DNA from: an uncultured Clostridium sp. | GTDB lineage: Bacteria > Bacillota > Clostridia > Lachnospirales > Lachnospiraceae | Length of the DNA stretch: 10,290 nt | Reading direction: 5' to 3' | Assembly: GCA_958349075.1 (NCBI GenBank) | Contig: CATWBR010000134.1 | Span: 1-10,290, forward strand | Translations under genes and position numbers: made by a program | The notes under the pieces: generated by a model | Told to the model about the DNA's origin: nothing | The model's database searches: none | Seen by the model: the letters and a program-made list of their open reading frames with translations, nothing else | Part shown: one piece after another, positions 1 to 6,484 of the stretch | How the letters are laid out: every line of letters begins with the position of its first letter | Numbering within the stretch: the stretch's first letter is position 1

Positions 1-29
1 GTTCAAAACGCAGAATATTATAAAAACCG

Positions 30-58
30 TTGACGCTGTCAGACTACAATGATATCAT
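30..58 (+). promoter_or_regulatory. sigma-A-type promoter of the sugar operon
   Basis: The -35 box TTGACG (30-35) and the -10 box TATCAT (53-58) each match the consensus at five of six positions and are separated by exactly 17 bp. The predicted transcription start is near position 65, giving a leader of about 65 nt before the first gene. No other equally good pair lies between here and the start codon at 132. Promoter activity is inferred from sequence only. Confidence 0.7.
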
Positions 59-67
59 TTACGTAAA
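58..67. promoter_or_regulatory. palindrome at predicted start site, candidate operator
   Basis: TTTACGTAAA is a perfect 10-bp palindrome that begins at the last base of the -10 box and covers the predicted transcription start. A dimeric repressor bound here would block initiation, and sugar operons are often controlled by LacI- or GntR-type repressors at such sites. No regulator gene lies in the window, so the binding protein is unknown. A 10-bp AT-rich palindrome could also be chance. Confidence 0.35.
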
Positions 68-131
68 CAAAGCGGCGCGCAAAGCTTAATGCAGTAAATG
101 TAAGAAGTCAACCAAAGAGGAGGATACAAAA

Positions 132-1163
132 ATGAAGAAAACAATCGCAAAGGTAATGGCATTCACAATGCTGGCGGCAACACTGGCCGGATGCGGCGGC
201 TCGGGAAGTAAGGCAAGCGAGACTCCGGCAGCCGAAGCAAAGACAGAGGAAGCGACTTCTGAGGCAGCAGGAACGGAAGGAACCGAGGGTGCAGAGGGGA
301 CGGCATCCTATAAATTTGCTTTTCTTCCTAATACACAGAACAATACATTCCAGGCAGCCATGAATGACACATTCAAAAAGCTTTGCAATGAAAAAGGCTA
401 CAGCTATGTGTGCCTTGACCCGGATTATGATTTGAATACCCAGTTATCCCAGATGGCCGATGTTGCCAACCAGAACTTCGACGCAGTGTTCGTAATTCCG
501 GTCGACTCCGCAGGCATCAGACAGGGACTTGAGCAGATACATGAGAAAAACATCCCGATTCTCAATGTGGATACCCCGGTTATCGATGATGATTTAGATT
601 TAGTGGAAACCGTAATTGCAACCGACGCATATAATGCGGGTACATTAGTGGGACAGCAGATGGCGGCGGACTATCCGGACGGAGCAAAGATTGCGGTTCT
701 GGACTTCCCGTCCAATGAATCATGTGTAAACCGCGTGGCCGGTTTCCTGGACGGACTCGGCGATGCAAAGGATAAGTTTGAGATTGTTGCACAGCAGGAC
801 GGCGCGGCGGCGCTTGATATCTCCATGCCGATTGCAGAGGATATTATCCAGGCCAACCCTGGCATCAATGCATTCTTCTGTATTAATGACCCGTCTGCCC
901 TCGGCGCGGCAGCCGCTATCAAGGCATCCGGAAAGACAGATATCGGCGTTTACTCCATCGATGCATCTCCGGACGGTAAAGCAGCAATCCTGGACGGTTC
1001 CTTCACCGCAGTGGCGGCACAGGTTCCGATCGGCATCGCGGAGACGGCCTTTGAAAAAGCGGAGACTCTTTTAGCAGGCGGCGAAATCGAAAAAGAAATC
1101 CTGTTACCTTCTTTCCTGGTTGACAAAGAGAAAGCGGAGGCAACACTGAAAGATTGGCAGTAG
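132..1163 (+). CDS. CUT2-type sugar ABC transporter substrate-binding lipoprotein
   Basis: Extracytoplasmic sugar-binding lipoprotein that delivers substrate to the importer encoded just downstream. The 343-residue product has a lipoprotein signal peptide with a lipobox (LAGC, Cys21 as predicted lipid attachment site). A low-complexity Ala/Glu/Thr linker (about 22-57) follows, then a ribose-binding-like periplasmic-binding fold (Peripla_BP_4) from about residue 58. Family-typical stretches are VFVIPVDSAG, the IPILNVDTPV strand and the TDAYNAGTLVGQQM helix after the first lobe. Length fits RbsB-like proteins plus a linker. The start is secured by AGGAGG at 118-123, eight bases before ATG. It is first in the operon and is followed by a hairpin that probably raises its expression above the rest. 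Neighbouring GH32-like and fructokinase genes suggest a fructose-containing ligand; that is inference, and ribose- or galactose-type ligands are not excluded by sequence alone. Confidence 0.93.
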   Translation: MKKTIAKVMAFTMLAATLAGCGGSGSKASETPAAEAKTEEATSEAAGTEGTEGAEGTASYKFAFLPNTQNNTFQAAMNDTFKKLCNEKGYSYVCLDPDYDLNTQLSQMADVANQNFDAVFVIPVDSAGIRQGLEQIHEKNIPILNVDTPVIDDDLDLVETVIATDAYNAGTLVGQQMAADYPDGAKIAVLDFPSNESCVNRVAGFLDGLGDAKDKFEIVAQQDGAAALDISMPIAEDIIQANPGINAFFCINDPSALGAAAAIKASGKTDIGVYSIDASPDGKAAILDGSFTAVAAQVPIGIAETAFEKAETLLAGGEIEKEILLPSFLVDKEKAEATLKDWQ

Positions 1164-1202
1164 GCAACGGTTTGATACTGCGGCAGTAACAGTATGACAC
1201 AG

Positions 1203-1233
1203 CAGGCGCTTCTCTATCGGAAGTGCCTGTTTT
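1203..1233 (+). terminator. intercistronic leaky terminator / mRNA-stabilising hairpin
   Basis: CAGGCGCTTC (1203-1212) pairs with GAAGTGCCTG (1220-1229) over 10 bp with one G-U pair and a 7-base loop, followed directly by TTTT. It lies between the binding-protein and ATPase genes, with no good promoter before the ATPase. Partial termination or 3'-end protection here would give more binding protein than membrane components, a known arrangement in ABC import operons. Confidence 0.65.
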
Positions 1234-1242
1234 CAGAAATGC

Positions 1243-1249
1243 AGGTGAG
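1243..1249 (+). promoter_or_regulatory. ribosome binding site deciding the GTG start of the ATPase
   Basis: AGGTGAG pairs with the 5'-most part of the anti-Shine-Dalgarno sequence and ends three bases before GTG at 1253, which is the correct register for that pairing. An earlier in-frame GTG at 1223 lies inside the stem of the terminator-like hairpin and has no ribosome site, so 1253 is preferred. Confidence 0.65.
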
Positions 1250-1252
1250 CGA

Positions 1253-2746
1253 GTGGAAAACATTGTATTAAAGATGACAGATATATCAAAAAGCTTCGGT
1301 GGTGTCCACGCTTTAAACGGGATTCATTTTGAGCTGAGAGAAGGGGAAATCCATGCCCTGCTGGGGGAGAACGGAGCCGGAAAATCCACACTGATTAAGG
1401 TTCTGGGAGGAATTTACAGACCGGATAAAGGCGTGATCAGCATCGGTGGAAAAGAGGCGGAGATAGACAATGTCCAGATTGCCAGGGAGCACGGAATCGG
1501 AATTATCCATCAGGAAATCGTGCTGGTGCCTTACCTGACCGTGGCGGAAAATATTTTCCTGGGACGTGAGATCCTGGACCGGTTCGGCTTTAAGGATATG
1601 AAGGAAATGTTTCGTCAGGCCGGTGAAATGTTAAAACGCCTGGGACTGGATATTGAGGCGGATACAAAGATCTCGGATCTGACCATTGCCCAGCAGCAGA
1701 TGGTTGAAATAGTAAAAGCAAGCTCATTTAACGTGAAAATCCTGGTTATGGATGAGCCGACTTCTTCCCTGTCGGATGAAGAGGTGGAAAAGCTGTTTGA
1801 GACCATGGCAAGGCTGAAAGCACAGAAGGTGAGCATCATTTATATTTCTCACAGGATGGAGGAGCTGTTCCGGATGTCGGACCGGATCACGGTCATCAGG
1901 GACGGCACCTATGTGGGAACGGTAAATACAAAGGAAACGGACACTGACGAGTTGGTGGCCATGATGGTCGGCCGCAGCCTTCAGAATTATTATACAAGAG
2001 ATTACGATACACTCCGGGAGGACAGTGTAATCCTGGAGGTGGAAAACCTGACAAAGAAGGGGGTTTTTGAGAATATCAGCTTCAGAGTCAGAAAAGGGGA
2101 AATTCTAGGCTTTGCAGGACTTGTCGGAGCCGGAAGAAGTGAGATTATGACCTGTGTATTCGGCGCCGACCGTTTCGATTCCGGCCGGGTTATCCTGAAT
2201 GGCCGGGAAGTGCGGTTTAAGAACTGCCTGGAGGCCATTAACCAGGGAATTGCCATGGTTACGGAGGACAGAAAGAAGACAGGACTCACGCTGATTAATT
2301 CGATCGTATTTAATACAACCCTTTCAAGCCTCAAATATTATTCAAAGGGCCTTCTGCTCAGCGATGCAAAAAAAGAGGCGGTTACGCAGGAATACATAAA
2401 GAGCCTGAATATCAAAGCGCTGTCGCCGGATGCGGCGGTGGGCAGCATGTCGGGCGGCAACCAGCAGAAGGTGGTAATTGCAAAGGCTTTGGCGACAAAG
2501 CCGGAAATCCTGATTCTGGACGAACCGACGAGGGGCGTTGACGTAGGCGCAAAAGCCGAGATTTACTCCATTATTAACGAGCTGGCAAAAGAGGGAATGG
2601 CGATTATCATGATCTCCTCGGAACTTCCCGAGATAATCAACATGTGCGACAATGTGTGCGTTATCAAGGAGGGCGTCAAGACGGGAGAGATTGGTCATTT
2701 GGAACTGACACAGGAAAGAATTATGAAATTGGCTACGGGAGTGTAA
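1253..2746 (+). CDS. CUT2-type sugar ABC transporter, double ATP-binding protein
   Basis: Cytoplasmic ATPase energising sugar import; two fused ABC domains, as in RbsA/MglA. With the GTG start at 1253 the product is 497 residues, the usual family length. Domain 1 has Walker A GENGAGKST (38-46), the relaxed signature LTIAQQQ (143-149) and Walker B ILVMDEPTS (163-171). Domain 2 has a degenerate Walker A GLVGAGRSE (289-297) without the lysine, the TEDRKKTGL motif (337-345), signature MSGGNQQK (399-406) and Walker B ILILDEPTRGVD (419-430). This asymmetry is normal for the family and not damage. An in-frame GTG at 1223 would add ten residues but lies in a hairpin; ATG at 1274 lacks a good ribosome site. 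The permease gene begins three bases after the stop. Very sure of family, unsure of sugar. Confidence 0.95.
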   Translation: MENIVLKMTDISKSFGGVHALNGIHFELREGEIHALLGENGAGKSTLIKVLGGIYRPDKGVISIGGKEAEIDNVQIAREHGIGIIHQEIVLVPYLTVAENIFLGREILDRFGFKDMKEMFRQAGEMLKRLGLDIEADTKISDLTIAQQQMVEIVKASSFNVKILVMDEPTSSLSDEEVEKLFETMARLKAQKVSIIYISHRMEELFRMSDRITVIRDGTYVGTVNTKETDTDELVAMMVGRSLQNYYTRDYDTLREDSVILEVENLTKKGVFENISFRVRKGEILGFAGLVGAGRSEIMTCVFGADRFDSGRVILNGREVRFKNCLEAINQGIAMVTEDRKKTGLTLINSIVFNTTLSSLKYYSKGLLLSDAKKEAVTQEYIKSLNIKALSPDAAVGSMSGGNQQKVVIAKALATKPEILILDEPTRGVDVGAKAEIYSIINELAKEGMAIIMISSELPEIINMCDNVCVIKEGVKTGEIGHLELTQERIMKLATGV

Positions 2747-2749
2747 AAT

Positions 2750-3739
2750 ATGAAAAATAACAGTTTTATGAAAATGCTGAAAGGAAATTCCGGTATCATC
2801 GCAGTGCTCGTCATCATCTCCATTATCCTGAGCTTCGCCTCGCCGGTGTTCCTCACCACGGACAACCTTCTGTCTGTTCTCAGACAGGTATCAAATAATA
2901 TGTATCTTGCGCTTGGAATGACGCTTGTCATTATCCTGGGAGGGATTGATCTCTCCGTGGGCACCTGTGTCGCCATGTGCGGAACCCTGACGGCCGGGCT
3001 TATGGTCAATCAGGGAATGCCGATGGTGGCGGCGATTGCGGTAGGCCTTCTGCTCGGAACCCTGGCCGGATTCTTAAACGGACTTATCATCGCCACCTTC
3101 AAGGTGCCTGCCTTTATTGTGACCATGTCCATGATGAATGTGGCAAAGGGCGTCGCATACATCTATTCGGGAGGCCGTTCCATCAGGGTTTCCAACGACG
3201 TGTTTACCGGAATCGGTACAGGTAAATTATTCGGCGTCCTGCCCCTTCCGGTTGTATATATGGTCGTTTTGATTATTATTTTTATCGTTGTGTTAAACAA
3301 GACGAAATTCGGAACTTATATTTTTGCCATTGGAGGCAACAGGGAGTCGGCCAGACTTTCCGGCGTGCCGATTAAAAAAGTGGAGATTGCTGTATTTACC
3401 ATATCAGGTTTCCTGGCGGCCTTTGCCGGCATCGTCCTCTCCGCCAGGATGTATTCCGGACAGCCGGGCGTAGGCGAGGGGTATGAGCTGGACGCGATCG
3501 CAGCCTGCGTGCTGGGAGGAATCTCCATGACGGGCGGCGTAGGAGCCGTATCGGGAACGATTTTCGGCGCACTTGTAATCGGCATCATCAGCAACGGCCT
3601 GAACCTGATTGGACTCAGCTCTTTCTGGCAGTTGGTTGTAAAGGGCCTGATTATCGTCCTGGCCGTTATTATTGATACCCAGAAGGGGAAGGACAGTGTA
3701 GTAAAACGCATCATAAGAAACGCGAAGGAGAGAGCATAA
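2750..3739 (+). CDS. CUT2-type sugar ABC transporter permease
   Basis: Integral membrane subunit of the sugar importer (RbsC-like, BPD_transp_2 family), 329 residues, usual length, probably acting as a homodimer because only one permease gene is present. Multiple hydrophobic segments run throughout. Family landmarks visible are GGIDLSVG (64-71), the NGLIIATFKVPAFIVTMSMM block (110-129), AIGGNRESARLSGV (193-206, the loop contacting the ATPase), and GEGYELDAIAACVLGGISMTGG (242-263). Translation is coupled to the ATPase: ATG lies three bases after the ATPase stop, and the ribosome site GGGAGTG (2737-2743) is inside the end of that gene. The downstream glycosidase gene starts three bases after the stop. 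Confident in family; substrate inferred from context. Confidence 0.95.
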   Translation: MKNNSFMKMLKGNSGIIAVLVIISIILSFASPVFLTTDNLLSVLRQVSNNMYLALGMTLVIILGGIDLSVGTCVAMCGTLTAGLMVNQGMPMVAAIAVGLLLGTLAGFLNGLIIATFKVPAFIVTMSMMNVAKGVAYIYSGGRSIRVSNDVFTGIGTGKLFGVLPLPVVYMVVLIIIFIVVLNKTKFGTYIFAIGGNRESARLSGVPIKKVEIAVFTISGFLAAFAGIVLSARMYSGQPGVGEGYELDAIAACVLGGISMTGGVGAVSGTIFGALVIGIISNGLNLIGLSSFWQLVVKGLIIVLAVIIDTQKGKDSVVKRIIRNAKERA

Positions 3740-3742
3740 GAA

Positions 3743-5218
3743 ATGGATATTTTCAGGAAATTAAGCTGGGCTGATTCTACGGGGGATGCAATTCCCCTTT
3801 ACCATGACGGCGTTTATCATATTTTTTCGCTGACCTCCCCTCCCGGAACGACCGTTTATCCGGCGAGGCTGAGGACAACATGGGAACACTCCGTATCTAA
3901 CGATCTGGTGCACTGGGAGGAAGCGGGAACCGCGCTTTATCCGGGCGAGGGGGAGGAACCCGACGCCTGCGGCGTATGGACCGGAGCCGCCGTCTATGGA
4001 GAGGGAAAGTACCATATTTTCTACACGGGATACAATTACAACGTACATTTTGAGCAGACAATCTGCCATGCGGTGAGTGACGACGGGATTCATTTTGAAA
4101 AGGATCCGAAGAACCCGATCATTATTCCGAATGAGGAGGAATATGAGGTGGGGGACTGGCGCGACCCATACGTGTTCTATAATGAGGACGACGCCTGCTA
4201 CTGGATATTGATATCCGGCAGAAAGAAAGAGGGACCGCCGTCGAGAAGAGGATGTATTGTACTGTACCGTTCTAAGGATCTTGACAACTGGGAGTATTAC
4301 GGACCGATTTACCAGCCGTTCCATACCAACTGTCCGGAGTGCTGTGAGATGTATAAGATAGGAGAACTCTGGTATCTTTCCTATTCCCGTTTTTCCGAAT
4401 TCGTCAACACGATCTACCGCGTATCCGACTCGCCGTTCGGGCCGTGGAGAACGCCGAAGATGGACGGAATCGGCGGACGCCGTTTTTATGCGGCAAAATC
4501 GCTGGTCAACGACGAGGGGCGCAGATTCTACTTCGCATGGGCTCACGACAGGGCGGAGCAGAGCAACTTCGGCGAATGGTACTGGGGCGGCAGGTTCTGC
4601 ATCCCTCACGAGGTGTGCCAGAACGCGGACGGAGAATTGGATGTGAAGCTCCCCGCGGAATATGCAGAGGCATTTAATACACCGGTGGATTGGAATTATG
4701 TGGATATCCTTGGAAATTCCCGTAAATATGGGGATAAGTGTATTTACCTGGATTCCGTCGGCACTCTGTCCTACGGATTTGTGGATGTAAAAGAGGAGAG
4801 TTTCATGTTCACCTGCAAAATAAAGCCGGTGAATATGGCGGACCATTTCGGCCTGCTTCTTAAATCCGACAAGGATGCCACCCAGTGCATTATCCTTGCC
4901 TTTGACAAGGGAATGCAGCGGGCGGAGCTTTTGAACCTCCCCATGGGAGTGGATCCGTTCTGGGAGGCATCCTGCACCAATATCGGGACGCCGAAGGACG
5001 CGGGCCCGCACGGTATCCGGGTATGTGAAAAACCGTTTCCATATGAGGACGGCGACGTGATCGATATCAAGGTGGTGATTGATCACGATATGATAGAAAT
5101 TTTTGCCGGGGAAAAGATTGCATTTACGTACCGATATTATGGGGAGACGGATTACCAGATCGGGCTTATGGCCCAGGATGGCTGTGCGGAATTCTTTGAT
5201 ATTGCGGTGACAAAGTAG
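3743..5218 (+). CDS. cytoplasmic GH32-like glycoside hydrolase (putative beta-fructosidase)
   Basis: Predicted to hydrolyse the imported sugar, probably releasing fructose for the kinase encoded next. The 491 residues fit a five-bladed propeller of GH32 type (about 10-300) plus a C-terminal beta-sandwich (about 350-490). Visible landmarks: STGDAIPLYHDG (12-23), where Asp15 occupies the usual nucleophile position; HSVSNDLVHWEEAGTALYPG (49-68); VWTGAAV (78-84) in place of WSGSA; WRDPYVF (139-145) with the transition-state Asp141; and ECCEMY (199-204) with Glu199 as candidate acid/base. The classical WMNDPNG block is missing, so this is a divergent branch and classical invertase activity is not assured. 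No signal peptide, hence intracellular. AAGGAG (3725-3730) lies inside the permease gene, 12 bases before ATG. A remote GH43/68-like activity is the alternative. Confidence 0.82.
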   Translation: MDIFRKLSWADSTGDAIPLYHDGVYHIFSLTSPPGTTVYPARLRTTWEHSVSNDLVHWEEAGTALYPGEGEEPDACGVWTGAAVYGEGKYHIFYTGYNYNVHFEQTICHAVSDDGIHFEKDPKNPIIIPNEEEYEVGDWRDPYVFYNEDDACYWILISGRKKEGPPSRRGCIVLYRSKDLDNWEYYGPIYQPFHTNCPECCEMYKIGELWYLSYSRFSEFVNTIYRVSDSPFGPWRTPKMDGIGGRRFYAAKSLVNDEGRRFYFAWAHDRAEQSNFGEWYWGGRFCIPHEVCQNADGELDVKLPAEYAEAFNTPVDWNYVDILGNSRKYGDKCIYLDSVGTLSYGFVDVKEESFMFTCKIKPVNMADHFGLLLKSDKDATQCIILAFDKGMQRAELLNLPMGVDPFWEASCTNIGTPKDAGPHGIRVCEKPFPYEDGDVIDIKVVIDHDMIEIFAGEKIAFTYRYYGETDYQIGLMAQDGCAEFFDIAVTK

Positions 5219-5247
5219 AAAGAGCGGAAACAATATAGGAGAGAAGT

Positions 5248-6222
5248 ATGCAGAATACAGATGTAACCGCTCTCGGAGAGCTGCTGATTGATTTTATCCA
5301 GAATGGGGAATCCGCCCAGGGCAACCCCCTGTTTGAGGCGAATCCCGGAGGCGCGCCCTGCAATGCACTGGCGATGCTGGCCAGGCTGGGCAGGAAGACG
5401 CAGTTCATCGGAAAAGTCGGCAGGGATATGTTTGGACGGCAGCTCAGAAGAGAACTTGAAAATGCGGGGATCGGGACGTTGGGTCTCAGGGAGGATGCGA
5501 AAATACCGACCACAATCGCGCTGGTACATAAGCTCCAAAACGGGGACCGGGATTTTTCATTTTACAGAAATCCCGGAGCCGACATGATGCTTGCCTCCGG
5601 TGAAGTGGACTTCGGGCTGATTGGGAAATCGAAGATATTTCATTTTGGTTCCCTGTCCATGACGGACGGACCTTCCAGAGAGGCCACGAAAAGGGCTGTG
5701 GAGACGGCGGAGGGAGCCGGTCTGCTGCGCTCTTTTGATCCGAATCTCAGGCCGCCCCTGTGGAATTCCGAAGATGAGGCGAAGGAACAGATTCGTTATG
5801 GCCTTGCCCACTGCGATATTCTCAAAATATCCGACAATGAGATACAGTGGCTGACCGGGCGGGAAGATTTTACGGACGGCGTAAAGGAACTTAAGAAACA
5901 TTATGATATCAGACTCATCTGCGTTTCCATGGGAAAAGACGGCAGCAGGGCCTATTATGACGGGAAAATGGTGGAGGTTCCCGGATTTATCCGGGAAGAG
6001 ACCGTTGAAACGACGGGAGCCGGGGATACATTCTGCGGCTGTATGCTCCACTATGTACTGGAATATGGCCTTGATAACCTGGATGAGGATAAAATCAGAG
6101 AGATGCTCACATTCGCCAATGCCGCGGCCTCGATTATAACAACGAGGAAGGGCGCGCTGAAGGTGATGCCTGAGAGAGAAGAAATTGAGGCATTGGTTTC
6201 TGCCCGGATGGCAGGAAATTAA
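5248..6222 (+). CDS. PfkB-family fructokinase
   Basis: Cytoplasmic ATP-dependent sugar kinase expected to convert fructose to fructose-6-phosphate. The 324 residues match the PfkB/ribokinase family. The N-terminal substrate-binding signature ANPGGAPCNALAMLARLG is at 31-48, FDPNLRPPLW (163-172) is typical of fructokinases, and the C-terminal signature ETTGAGDTFCG (254-264) carries the catalytic base Asp260 and the GAGD anion hole. A ribosome site AGGAGAG precedes ATG by a few bases in a 29-bp gap after the glycosidase. As last gene of the operon, before a strong terminator, it completes the route import, hydrolysis, phosphorylation. Other PfkB substrates (2-keto-3-deoxygluconate, tagatose-6-P, fructoselysine) are possible, but the FDPNLRPPLW block and the GH32-like neighbour favour fructose. 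Confidence 0.9.
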   Translation: MQNTDVTALGELLIDFIQNGESAQGNPLFEANPGGAPCNALAMLARLGRKTQFIGKVGRDMFGRQLRRELENAGIGTLGLREDAKIPTTIALVHKLQNGDRDFSFYRNPGADMMLASGEVDFGLIGKSKIFHFGSLSMTDGPSREATKRAVETAEGAGLLRSFDPNLRPPLWNSEDEAKEQIRYGLAHCDILKISDNEIQWLTGREDFTDGVKELKKHYDIRLICVSMGKDGSRAYYDGKMVEVPGFIREETVETTGAGDTFCGCMLHYVLEYGLDNLDEDKIREMLTFANAAASIITTRKGALKVMPEREEIEALVSARMAGN

Positions 6223-6234
6223 GTTTATTAACGG

Positions 6235-6271
6235 ATGGAGACTTCCCGGAAGAAGGGGAGCCTCCATTTTT
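6235..6271 (+). terminator. intrinsic terminator of the sugar operon
   Basis: A 13-bp-scale stem (6235-6247 with 6255-6267) has one A-C mismatch, one G-U pair and a 7-base loop GGAAGAA. It is followed by a run of five T (6267-6271, the first paired). It starts 13 bases after the fructokinase stop, the expected place for the end of the operon transcript. Confidence 0.85.
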
Positions 6272-6310
6272 CATTGAGTGGCAATGAAAAGTTCGCGAAG
6301 CGTGCTTTTC
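6268..6310. repeat. two overlapping inverted repeats in convergent spacer
   Basis: TTTTCATTG (6268-6276) and CAATGAAAA (6282-6290) are perfect 9-bp arms around AGTGG. The second arm overlaps another hairpin: GAAAAG (6286-6291) pairs with CTTTTC (6305-6310), enclosing a CGC/GCG inner stem with loop GAA (6294-6302). The two cannot fully form together because they share 6286-6290. The U tract of the operon terminator is the left arm of the first. This may back up termination from either side or be a small intergenic repeat element. Confidence 0.55.
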
Positions 6311-6455
6311 TTTGTTTCTAATCCCAAATCTGAATCCGGTTATCTTTAGAAAGCTGTTCCACACGCTGGTAATGATCCTGATTCTTTCCCCCATTCCTCC
6401 GGCTTACTTCCCTGGACAGCAGCTCTGCGTGGCTGCAGCACCGGTTGAAAATATT

Positions 6456-6476
6456 GGCCGGTCTGCGGCCCTTTTT
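6456..6476. terminator. short GC hairpin, possible bidirectional terminator
   Basis: GGCCG (6456-6460) and CGGCC (6466-6470) flank a 5-base loop. On the + strand it is followed by CTTTTT, a good U tract; on the minus strand by AATATTTTC, a poorer one. It lies 15 bases beyond the DUF554 stop, so termination of that gene is its likely job, with extra blocking of + strand read-through towards that gene. The stem is only five pairs. Confidence 0.5.
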
Positions 6477-6484
6477 ATATACGG

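Larger units (their letters stand above)
6223..6484. other. convergent intergenic region, no gene seen
   Basis: This 262-bp stretch separates the end of the sugar operon from the end of the minus-strand DUF554 gene. It holds the operon terminator (6235-6271), two overlapping inverted repeats (6268-6310) and a GC hairpin near the DUF554 stop (6456-6476). The part from 6311 to 6455 shows no feature I can name. Open frames crossing it run into neighbouring genes, have no ribosome site and resemble no known family. Confidence 0.6.

Noticed and set aside
1223..1252. Upstream GTG start for the ATPase, adding ten residues
   Set aside because: It lies in the stem of the intercistronic hairpin with no ribosome site; the next in-frame GTG at 1253 has a well-placed AGGTGAG.
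3761..5233. A 490-codon open frame on the minus strand opposite the glycosidase gene
   Set aside because: It mirrors almost the whole GH32-like gene, resembles no family, has no ribosome site and lies antisense to a clearly conserved protein, so it is a codon-usage shadow.
6134..6394. Minus-strand 86-residue frame across the operon end and spacer
   Set aside because: It overlaps the conserved end of the fructokinase and translates straight through the terminator hairpins; its sequence looks like translated spacer.
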